Assembly: GCA_036346205.1 (NCBI GenBank)
Contig: JARFJB010001945.1
Location: 2,221,501-2,285,500 of the forward strand
DNA from: Vesta saturnalis
Lineage: Eukaryota > Arthropoda > Insecta > Coleoptera > Lampyridae
Length of the DNA stretch: 64,000 nucleotides
Reading direction: 5' to 3'
Positions 47,445-54,109 of the stretch are shown here, in pieces (the stretch's first letter is position 1; the number at the start of each line of letters is the position of its first letter). The notes beneath the pieces are model-generated. The model was given only the letters and a program-made list of their open reading frames with translations. It did no database searches and was not told the origin of the DNA. Position numbers and translations under genes: made by a program.

Positions 47445-50400
47445 CGTAAAGGAAGGAATATTTTAGATTTACAATATAGCTCAAAAATTTCTTCCAAAAA
47501 TCCTCGACCGTCGATTTTAGTAAAATTTTCGCATATTGTGAAAATTATACAAGCTGTCATCAAAAGATTTGCTAACAATTTTTTCAAATTGCAACAATAT
47601 GTTTATTGCATTATTGATTACTTACAGTATTCTAAACTATTGTATGAAAGACTGTTCTATACCTAATAATTTTGAGTTATTGAGTGAATTATTTAAATTG
47701 AAACAGACCTCCATGAAGAAATCTGAAATCTATAAAATTCATTATTAATATCGAAAACATTAAGGAGTCTCGTAAACTTAAATAATTTATTTCAGCAAAT
47801 GTTCGAAATTCTGTCTAGTCACTCGTTAAATGTTAATAGTCAAGATTTCTACATCGATTAAACTATGAACTGCTATGGTAACACAGTAATTCAAGCTTGC
47901 AACTATATGAAAGACTTCCTATATATTTTGATAGAGTGAATTATTTGTAAATTAAGAGCAGACCTCCATAATTAGTGTCTGACTTAAAATTCATTATTAA
48001 TATGGAACATTTTAAGGAGTCTCTCATTATAGTTTTCTGCTTTGTCAATTCTGTCTACCTCGTTAAATTTAATAGTATAGTCTACATCTAAACTATGAAC
48101 TGCTAGAACACATAATTTGTTTTGCAATTTACAGTCGCTTGTATGTAATGATATTCTATCTTTAAGTCAGTTAGTTGCGCACCCTATGTAACACAAATTC
48201 CAGACATTGTATGGTATAGAATAAATTAGATTTGAGTTCTATTGGTGTTTGGTCACAAATTATTACTGTTATCTAAACTTGTGGAAAAACTCATTAGAAA
48301 GTATTGTTGGAGAAATGAGTATCTTGCGTAATTGCAAAGGGTAAGTGTAGGGATCATGTAATCCTAGTGAAAGATTTAGCTTTGATACGGGTTTTTTCTA
48401 AAGTATTTTGTAATCCTGATGATAGGTATTAAAGAATGCTATGAGTCATTAAAAGTGAAAGAAAACTGAAAGAATTTTTCAAAAGTATATCCTTTTGAAT
48501 GGTATGGGTTTTCCACAGTAGTTTCTATTTGTACGAAAAAAACCTGAGTTATGGGTTGAAAATTCAAGATAGCGTAAGGCTTAGGTGCTAAAAATTCAAG
48601 ATGGCAGAAATAGAGTTGTGAAAATTCAAGATGGCAACACATAGGGGTTGAAAAGTGGGACGGAAAAGATGCTGAGCCTTAGATATGCAATCTGTGGGGC
48701 AGAAAAATAGAGGTTGGAAATTAGGGGTGCCAAAGGTGCTGAAAATGGGAGTAAAAAGGGACGTAGAAAATGAGGGTAGGAAAATAGAGTGTAAAAAATA
48801 AGCGATGGGAATGAAAAAAATAAGGGTTGAAAAGGAGACTGACAAAGGTAAGTAATGAAAAATGTGATAAAATTGTGAAAAAAGGGATAAAAACAGAAAA
48901 GAAGTGTTGAAAATGTGAAAACTGGGTGAAAATAGGAAAGAGGTCGTCAAAATGTGAAAAAGGGGATGAAAATAGTATAATGTGGATAAAAATGTAAAAA
49001 TGATAAAAGTGGAAAAATAGAGGATAACATTTAGGGCTGTGGTTCCCTGTACTAATGACTATAAACAATTATGTTTTTTATACTTTAATAATTGAATACC
49101 TGATAAATTAATGTTTATTATTTTTAAATTAAGTAAAGCAATGATTTAAAAACAATATTATGTAACAAGAAATCTCGAGAATGTTACTTAATTAAAAACC
49201 TTTAAAGGAGAAATAGCCACATATTACAATTATAGAACATCTATTTTTCAACATTGTTATTTGTAAGTTGAAATAATACTGACCTGGAAGGCAATATGAG
49301 GAATGATAATCCCAAGTACCGTCCTTACAAACATTATTGGGGTTTTGAGATGCTTCTGGCTGTTCATGAAAAAGTGCGCATTCAACACTTGCTGTAGTAC
49401 CTTGAACAGGATTATCACAATTGTCCAAAGTTTCGCCAAGATGTTTGCAGATGAATGTTGTGGTTGGTGACGAAGGAAGTGCCGTACATGCACCTATAAA
49501 GTAATCATTTAATAACATGTGTTGCAACTAAACCATTAATACTACCATACGTGAACATTTATGCGGTGGTATTGTCCATTGACTGTTAATACAAAATGGA
49601 AGGCGTCCCTTGGATATAGGAGGGCTAGTATTAAATGGATGTTTGCATTTAACTAGTAATACACCAAACGGTGGAGCATAACCACCAGGTATTGCTTTAC
49701 TATTACCAATTGTGTATTCTCCATTTTCTGGATAAGGTGGAATTAAACAACCACCACTAAAAAATATTTCAATTTATAAAACAATCGAGTGTTAGTGTTA
49801 AAACAGTATAATAATAAAAACCGCTGCCAAATTATCTGCCATAATGCATTCTCATAGGTATATGTAAATAAATAACTTCAAAGCCTGAATTTGAGTCATA
49901 TCGGTTTTTAAACACGGTAATTCCCATTTTGGATCCGCCATTTTGAATTTTTTAATTTTGACAAATGATTTATTATTAACGATCATAGATCGAGAAATGT
50001 AAAAAAAAGTGTTAGAAAATTTAAACCGATTGCATAGCTTTCTTTCTCTTTATACGTACGTAACGTATATGAGAAAGAAATTTGCTATCACACTTACGGA
50101 ATTATTGGCGGTGTTGGTGTTGGTGTTGGTTTTGGTGTTGGTGGCTTTTTAGTAGGAGGTTTTACAGTTAGAATAGGGGTTACAATTTTCTCAGTAGTTG
50201 TATTCGGACAACCTCTTTCATCAGAACCATCGAAACAATCTCTAATTCCGTCACAACGCCCACTCTGCGGGACACACGCACCATAGTCGCAGCGAAAAAA
50301 AATTCGTTTTATACACGGTATCTTTTACATTCTTCTAAGCTTTCATCGGAATTATCAGGACATTGTGGTTTACCATCACACAAAACTCCTCATTAATACA

Positions 50401-51078
50401 ATCCCCAGAGTTGCAACGAAATTGATTGGTTCTAAAAAATATTAACATTGAACTTACCACATTATGTGCTTCAACAAAAATCATTTATATTTACCCACAA
50501 TCCTCCGATTTTTGTGTTGTTCCACGATGTTCACAAAGTTCTAGCGCTTCATCAGAATTGTCCTTGCAGTCTTTTTTACCATTACACAAAGCCTCTTTAC
50601 TTACGCACGCGCCATATTTACATTGAAAAAAATTTGAAGTACATCTATTTACGCAAAGTTAAATACTTATATTATAAAAAGTATGTTTATATACTTCACC
50701 TAAAATTTTTGCAATTTGCTTCATCAGATTCATCAGGACAATCTACTTTTCCATCACATTCATTTTCTTCAAGGGTACAACCGCCTGTCGTGCATTTAAT
50801 TTCATTAGAGCTACAAATTTAATTTTTAAATTTAAATTTTGAGAAGATTTATATGTTTATTTCTACCCTTGTGTATATAAACAAGGGTTCTACTAAACAT
50901 ATTCTATTTTTACCAGCTACCAGAAAGGCCAATAGTATAACGATTATGCGAAAAATAAACGTTGTTTATTTCAAAATGTATGTAAATAATATTTACCTGC
51001 ATGACTGACGTTTTTCTCTTGCGAGGCTGAAGTGGCCGTTGGACTTATACATACTATTCGCACTCACGGCTTTAACGC
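24482..51078 (-). CDS. modSP: modular serine protease (ModSP/MSP-like), multi-exon host gene
   Basis: Joined minus-strand exons: 51078-50997, 50810-50700, 50644-50495, 50431-50098, 49756-49551, 49493-49284, 25567-25415, 25362-25241, 25190-25014, 24960-24798, 24690-24482. All junctions have AG before and GT after, and the phases agree, apart from two one-base frameshifts inside exon 50431-50098. The order LDLa x4, Pro/Thr linker, CCP, Cys-rich wonton-like domain, serine protease is that of insect ModSP. In beetles and flies this secreted protease receives signals from peptidoglycan and glucan recognition proteins and starts the Toll and prophenoloxidase cascades. The signal-peptide exon upstream of 51,078 was not found. 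The intron 49,283-25,568 is 23.7 kb and full of transposons. Confidence 0.88.
25798..27159 (-). repeat. gypsy 3' LTR
   Basis: 1,362 bases, collinear with 32,304-33,685. It lacks a short insertion that the other LTR has at about 33,150-33,180. Confidence 0.93.
27315..30584 (-). pseudogene. gypsy pol (protease, reverse transcriptase, RNase H, integrase), frameshifted
   Basis: Domains in order: an aspartic protease-like segment with CLIDSAAATVIG at residue 35; the reverse transcriptase with FLSSIDLSKAFWQI and VYLDDIIVAS; RNase H with YIQTDASDLAVGAVL; the integrase zinc finger (H..H..CSVCGAHK); the integrase core with MVSMDIMGPFP and PTERVNRVIG; and a C-terminal domain LAPKYVACKVIRKLSPLVYE. Frames break at about 29,625, 29,340, 27,930 and nearby, and an in-frame stop lies near 29,199. 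The protease motif is DSAA instead of D(S/T)GA. The second integrase Asp is replaced by Asn (NNGSQF). Both changes would be damaging, so this copy is probably dead. Confidence 0.9.
30712..32043 (-). pseudogene. gypsy gag with two zinc knuckles, frameshifted
   Basis: The N-terminal part (from 32,043, MNAQHLKKYEVVSEILSRG) and the main part (31,479-30,712) lie in different frames, with a break at about 31,500-31,700. The main part has the gag fold signature ALQWFRNTKHTVSTWSDLVQ and ends with two knuckles CWNCDRKGHSLREC and CFKCGRKGSYSNSC. The second lacks the His of CCHC (Ser-Tyr-Ser-Asn there), unlike a typical knuckle. Confidence 0.88.
32281..32300 (-). other. gypsy primer-binding site
   Basis: On the element strand TGGCTTACAAGCGTGGGGCT starts three bases after the 5' LTR. 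The opening TGG matches the complement of a tRNA 3' CCA. The tRNA was not identified. Confidence 0.7.
32304..33685 (-). repeat. gypsy 5' LTR
   Basis: 1,382 bases. It contains an extra segment around GACAACTAAAGTTTAATTTT near 33,160, absent from the 3' LTR and with part of the neighbouring sequence repeated. Confidence 0.93.
33690..34640. other. intron DNA without recognised genes
   Basis: A short plus-strand start MPRLTEQNKVLMLYV at 34,059 looks like the beginning of a transposase DNA-binding domain, but nothing recognisable follows. The rest is unassigned. Confidence 0.35.
34650..35175 (+). pseudogene. hAT transposase C-terminal remnant
   Basis: Broken frames give LDKWTQHYKKPRWSDAVNSI, then YLPGSNAATKRVFSDMNKIW and TSEETNLTVRTL. 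The latter matches the hAT dimerisation region (usual form PGSNA..ERVFS..N..W). The upstream catalytic region is not readable. Confidence 0.6.
35215..35390 (+). pseudogene. possible Copia-type polyprotein scrap
   Basis: The pieces VGAVIIAFMHIDHPN and YLEYILRYLRGINYYTKHIL resemble the region before RNase H in Copia elements (usual form K.ILRYLKGT). It is short and contains a stop, so the call is tentative. Confidence 0.25.
35391..35459. repeat. (TC)n(AT)n microsatellite
   Basis: About 27 bases of TC followed by 43 bases of AT, ending at the TA before mariner copy A. Confidence 0.95.
35460..36352 (+). mobile_element. palindromic mariner derivative A (two 5' halves)
   Basis: It starts CAGGATGTCCGGTGAGGAAC after a TA. 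The two arms are inverted copies of about 350 bp, and both contain the beginning of the transposase gene (MPFQFSNEEYADIIYIYGFC, GNARAAVREYERRFPN), once on each strand. The short middle holds more transposase-like pieces in the minus strand. The last bases of the right end are degraded (GTTCTCACGACAT) and run directly into element B. Confidence 0.85.
36353..39273 (-). mobile_element. palindromic mariner B with arms of 0.8-1.0 kb
   Basis: The ends share GTCAGTTTTGTAGACAAACT and run inward as inverted repeats to about 37,381 on the left and 38,455 on the right. The left arm is about 200 bases longer because of an insertion or deletion at about 36,770-36,985. Both arms contain the end of the transposase reading frame. 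Both arms also carry a nested segment bounded by CAGTGGCGG and CCGCCACTG (36,599-37,106 and 38,737-39,041). Confidence 0.88.
37262..38455 (-). pseudogene. transposase of mariner B, decayed
   Basis: Minus-strand pieces in order: RDRIGEGILREFNRNPRQVL, a helix-turn-helix region; ISQSKVSVLKR; FRKFPTILEEEHVNM; WFQLDGCP (second Asp); NWLNNNYRRWI; IPDLTPLDFF (third Asp); then QRIRDACNEIS. The final IVRRCEM block lies inside the left arm and is repeated inverted in the right arm. At least five frame breaks are present. Confidence 0.75.
39274..39345. repeat. (TA)n microsatellite between mariners B and C
   Basis: About 72 bases of pure TA repeat. Confidence 0.97.
39349..41238 (-). mobile_element. mariner C, DD41D type, with about 370-bp inverted repeats
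   Basis: The left end CAGTCTGATTGATTTTACGT and its reverse complement at the right end extend inward about 370 bp, through TTTGGCAATTATAGTCACAA. A (TA)n tract starts directly at the right end. The single transposase gene on the minus strand is the best preserved in the mariner chain. Confidence 0.93.
39790..40858 (-). pseudogene. DD41D mariner transposase, one frameshift
   Basis: The open frame 40,022-40,858 covers the helix-turn-helix pair (MDMLRLFIRCNDNTLEASAV, then NSIREAVVDLGFTYYKIFSI), the linker MKPYKIKLVQ, and the first two catalytic Asps in LWSDESCF and WFQQDGAPPH. One base is missing just after RSNW. In the next frame GGPVPWQARSPDLSILDFFV supplies the third Asp. The spacing between the second and third Asp is 41 residues, as in the rosa-type DD41D group. 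The C-terminus has further small breaks. The Met nearest the domain start is 40,834; the frame's first Met is 40,858. Confidence 0.88.
41239..41337. repeat. (TA)n and (CA)n microsatellite between mariners C and D
   Basis: A TA run to about 41,303, then a short spacer and a CA run ending at the start of mariner D. Confidence 0.95.
42149..43262 (+). pseudogene. transposase of mariner D, broken
   Basis: The start MYSNEVIFDLFACMACAIR is followed in changing frames by KSSIRAAVAAIDLSKGSVKR, then ILNANKMQPYRFTPVQHLF, PTDFQRRLNFCEFVLVKMQE and IIWTEEVKF (first Asp changed to Glu). Then ADSNPHITQV, YVDSSPLAN, DRSPRSPDLTSLD (third Asp), and after foreign sequence EKRILKCL. The C-terminus is close to ...FEHLL. 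Confidence 0.75.
43005..43110 (+). repeat. Penelope-tail segment inside mariner D
   Basis: GCTTCCGAAACGTCGCGCTC at 43,031 and the following 45 bases match 62,503-62,567, which lies just after a Penelope endonuclease. In mariner D it sits in the middle of the C-terminal transposase coding region, so it is an insertion there. Confidence 0.7.
44171..44208. repeat. (TA)n microsatellite
   Basis: About 38 bases of TA repeat right of mariner D. Confidence 0.95.
44212..44745. mobile_element. solo arm of a mariner related to D and E
   Basis: It starts CAGTGTCCACATTTCAGTGC, as element E does. It continues with words shared with the right arm of D (GATTTCAAGAT, CCAGTTTTCGTT, AACACATGAATCTGTCAAA, ATTCTCCAGATA). 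It has no transposase and is flanked on both sides by TA tracts. Confidence 0.7.
44993..45035 (-). pseudogene. degenerate tRNA-like copy
   Basis: Matches the 3' half of the tRNA-like sequence at 45,318-45,390 (ACCTCGAG..GGATTTGAACC..CGACCTGTA..TCTAGAG), but the D-arm half is lost. Confidence 0.6.
45231..45582. mobile_element. 350-bp inverted-repeat element carrying a tRNA-like sequence
   Basis: TTTTGTTATGAACGAATAAG and TTCAAAGGTAA on the left are repeated inverted at 45,530-45,582 (TTACCTTTGAA, CTTATTCGTTCATAACAAAA). The arms are about 60 bp. A relative of the left arm lies at 14,727. No target duplication was established. Confidence 0.6.
45318..45390 (-). tRNA. tRNA-like sequence, apparent anticodon AGC, probably a pseudogene or SINE-like head
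   Basis: The 73 bases on the minus strand fold into a cloverleaf. The acceptor ACCTTGA pairs with TCGAGGT (one G-T), the D stem is GCGC/GCGC, the anticodon stem GTACT/AATAC has one mismatch around the loop CTAGCAA, and the T stem GTAGG/CCTAC has the loop TTCAAAT. Box A is TGGCGCAGTTGG and box B GGTTCAAATCC. The loop would give AGC (Ala), but the Ala-specific G3-U70 pair is absent. It lies inside a transposon arm with a decayed second copy nearby, so function is doubtful. Confidence 0.6.
45613..46692 (-). pseudogene. transposase of mariner E, broken
   Basis: From MTHKYSNEEEVDMLEEY at 46,692: pieces ENACTSYAERFPERQQPHRT, then LLWTDKTRFTNCGVFNRHNY (first Asp), IGPFVFDYNLTGNRYLELLA, ICFQQDGCPAHN (second Asp) and YRSPDLTPLDF (third Asp), ending in GRHIEQFF. 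The spacing between the second and third Asp is 41 residues if the intervening stop is counted as one. Several frameshifts and a stop are present. Confidence 0.78.
47365..47440. repeat. (TA)n microsatellite
   Basis: About 76 bases of TA repeat to the right of mariner E. Tyr/Ile-rich frames across it are artefacts. Confidence 0.97.
47630..48150. repeat. about 260-bp tandem repeat, two diverged copies
   Basis: Shared landmarks in order: ATGAAAGACT, GAGTGAATTATTT, CAGACCTCCAT, AAATTCATTATTAATAT, AAGGAGTCTC, AATTCTGTCTA, CTCGTTAAAT and AAACTATGAACTGCTA. The second copy has several deletions. Confidence 0.75.
48590..49030. repeat. purine-rich degenerate minisatellite
   Basis: A loose 13-17-base motif such as GTGAAAAAGGGATGAAAAT recurs across about 440 bases on the plus strand. 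It creates long Phe/Ser/His-rich open frames on the minus strand that I do not regard as genes. Confidence 0.7.
49284..49756 (-). CDS. modSP: ModSP CCP (sushi) and wonton-like exons
   Basis: Exon 49756-49551 encodes one sushi domain, from GGCLIPPYPENGEYTIG to FCINSQWTIPPHKC, with four Cys in CCP spacing. Exon 49493-49284 encodes a Cys-rich domain from ACTALPSSPTTTFICKHLGE to WDYHSSYCLP, which matches the position of the wonton domain of ModSP. The last codon is split and completed by the exon at 25,567 (giving CLPVCGEKRP), which ties these exons to the protease domain 23.7 kb away. Confidence 0.87.
50098..51078 (-). CDS. modSP: ModSP LDL-receptor class A repeats and linker exons
   Basis: Exon 51078-50997 carries a Ser/Lys-rich segment (VKAVSANSMYKSNGHFSLAR). 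LDLa 1 is in 50810-50700 (CTTGGC..CDGKVDCPDESDEANC), LDLa 2 in 50644-50495 (CKYGACVSKEALCNGKKDCK, DNSDEALELC), and LDLa 3 and 4 plus a Pro/Thr linker (KPPTKKPPTPKPTPTPTPP) are in 50431-50098. Each keeps the DNSDE or DGSDE calcium-binding box. LDLa 3 has one missing base before CDGKPQCPD, and another base is missing between LDLa 3 and LDLa 4. Apart from these breaks the frames are clean. Confidence 0.87.
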
Positions 51079-51100
51079 CTAAAATAATATATACTAATTA

Positions 51101-53046
51101 CATCTTAAATAATAATTTATTGTACACTTACTTAAAATATATAATAACGAAATAAAGCGATAAGGATTAAAATACGGTATGTCTATTTCAAAAAATGTCA
51201 GATGATATAATTATCACTAAAAATGATATCGACGCTCGACCGATACACAAATACATTTCTAAGAGATATAGGGTGAACCAAAGTGAGGTACCTTCCCATT
51301 AGCACCGATACTCTCATTCCATCCATACTATATAACCTCGCTTTAAAATTTAAAATGGCAGCTATCTACGTGTGATACATACTAAGAAAGTCTATTTTCT
51401 TCCGCCGTTTTCTTCAATAACAAGCAAGAAATGATATACAAAGGGAAATAACATCTTTTAATGGAATGTAACAGAACGAATGTTTTACACTTAGGGATGA
51501 TGTAGACAATCCGTTGGTTGCAGATGACATATTAATAATCTAGACATCGAATAGGTGCTGACTGAAACCCAATCGTTTATTGATGCAAGTGCAACAGAAC
51601 AAATTTTAAAAGATCCCAAAAAACAAGGTACAAAAATACATTATTTCTGTCAGATCAATATGAAATAACTGAAACAAAAGTGGACGGAGATTTAACCCTT
51701 GCGGTACTCCTGCAGTAGCAGTTATAGCATAGGAATAATTTTTTAAGTGCCGCATTAATGTCCATTTCGAGGGTACGATTTGAAAAAAAGCTGCAGTGAA
51801 CTGCAGTGACTGAATAGATTTGGATAAAATAGATTCGGTAATGTCCTATTAAGGTTAGAGTAGAATCATACTATGGGAGACTCTAGCAACTACTTTATTT
51901 AGCTCATTTTTAAGTGATCGCATTGCTATAATTGCATATTATTAGTCAAATCGTATTAATTCAAAGTCAGAAGAGAATTACTAAGGTTATTTTCGATAAT
52001 GGATTTATGGAATTATTGACTTATAAATAAATTAAATAAAATGGCTAAGCTTGTTATCGAAAAATAACAGAGCACATCTTAAATAATAATTTATTGTACA
52101 CTTACTTAAAATATATAATAACAAAATAAAGCGATAAGGATTAAAATACGGTATGCTTATTTCAAAAAATGCCAGTTGAGATAACTATCAATAAAAATTA
52201 TATCGATGCTCGACCGATACACAAATACATTTCTAAGAAATATAGGGGAACCAAAGTGAGGTACCTACACATTAGCATAGATACTCTCATTCCATCCATA
52301 CTATATAACCTCGCTTTAAAATTTAAAATGGCAGCTATCTACGTGTGAGTGATACATACTGAGAAAGTCTATTTTCTTCCGCCGTTTTCTTCAATAACAA
52401 GCAAGAAATGATATACAAAAGTGAAATAACATCTTTTAATGGAATGTAACAGAACGAATGTTTTACACTTAGGGATGATGTAGACAATCCGTTGGTTGCA
52501 GATGACATATTAATAATCTAGACATCGAATAGGTGCTGACTGAAACCCAATCGTTTATTGATGCAAGTGCAACAGAACAAATTTTAAAAGATCCCAAAAA
52601 ACAAGGTACAAAAATACATTATTTCTGTCAGATCAATATCAAATAACTACAACAAAAGTGGACGGAGATTTAACCCTTGCGGTACTCCTGCAGTAACAGT
52701 TATAGCATAGGAATAATTTTTTAAGTGACGCATTAATGTCCATTTCAGTTTGAAAAAAAGCTGCAGTGAACTGCAGTGACTGAATAGATTTGGATAAAAT
52801 AGATTCGGTAATGTCTATTAAGGTTAGAGTAGAATCATACTATGGAAGACTCTAGCAACTACTTTATTTAGCTCATTTTTAAGTAATCGCATTGCTATAA
52901 TTGCATATTATTAATCAAATCGTGTTAATTCAAAGTCAGAAGAGAATTACTAAGGTTATTTTCGATAATGGATCTATAGAATTATTGACTTATAAATAAA
53001 TTAAATAAAATGGTTAAGCTTGTTATCGAAAAATAACAGAGCACAT
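51101..53046. repeat. tandem duplication, unit 974 bp, two copies
   Basis: CATCTTAAATAATAATTTAT begins both copies, at 51,101 and 52,075, and the copies run in parallel to AACAGAGCACAT at about 53,046. They differ by scattered substitutions and a few short indels (for example GGGTACGAT is missing in copy 2). There is no coding content. The duplication lies just upstream of the first ModSP exon found. Confidence 0.93.
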
Positions 53047-54025
53047 TGACGTGGAAAAAATGGGAGTTCTTAACACATTTTTTTCACAATGTTCAACTGA
53101 TGAACGTATTGAGCGTTGCTATGGTGAAATTAGCAGTAGTTCAGTTAGCTGGCTGTGGACTAGAAAGTCAGTTATTTAATCTACAAGATAGACAATTTAT
53201 ATTCAGCAAGAAGAGTCTTCGGAAAATTCTAAGAATGTAATTACGTCTCATAATTACATGCCTTTCAATCAATCAATGGTTATAATTGGATTCTAAAATA
53301 GATGGAGTTTAGATTCAGGTTATTATGATATACTAATGCATTCCACTGTAATTTTTGTTCATTTAGCAAATTATTACCAAATAATACGCTATGTTACTTT
53401 TGGTAACTTCGTGATACTATCTTTATTTGGACTACATGCAGGATTGAATTTTAGAGACGGTTTTTTTTTTGTGCGATCTAGTTAGGTTAAATACGTTCCT
53501 AACAATTACGGTAGTGTTTCAAAAATTTCTGCTACCATAATGTTGATCAACAGATGTACGAATGAACGTTTCAGTTAAGTATTACACGAAATTGGCCGAT
53601 TTATTAGAGTATGCAGCAAATGTACTAAATGAGTCAGCATAACATTCGATTAATATAACAATTAGCAATTAGCATTGGAAATTATAAAAATGCCTAGTCC
53701 GTATATGCTAATTAATGCATAAAACCATAAAACAATTCACTGTATACCGTAATATAGATCCAGTGATCAAATTTAAGATGTACAGTATTGGAGGTCATTT
53801 ATAATTTAAAGTAAACATGATAATAACCATGTGTCATGAATTTAAAATATAACTATTATTTAAAACTTTAGGTAATTAGCCACCTAATATTGATTGTGCA
53901 ACTAAAGCTAGTACAAATTTAACCACTGACAGGAGCTTATAATCAAATATAAACTCCTTAACAATCTACAATTAAATGAGTTATACAAATATTCTATATA
54001 GAGATACATACAAAACATTAAATTC
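53047..54025. other. AT-rich DNA, nothing recognised
   Basis: No exon resembling a signal peptide for ModSP and no transposon was recognised here, although a short exon could be hidden. Confidence 0.4.
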
Positions 54026-54109
54026 ACCGTTATTATTATTACTATTATTATTATTATTATTATTATTTTTTTTTTTTTTTTGGATGGCGTCAACTGCGAG
54101 GTTATTGCC

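Noticed and set aside
48439..49068. Overlapping Phe/Ser/His-rich minus-strand frames
   Set aside because: They arise from a purine-rich minisatellite read on the other strand; no start context or domain is present.
53046..53240. 64-residue plus-strand frame after the tandem duplication
   Set aside because: It has no homology signal, is AT-driven and lies on the strand opposite to the host gene. It could not be supported as an exon.
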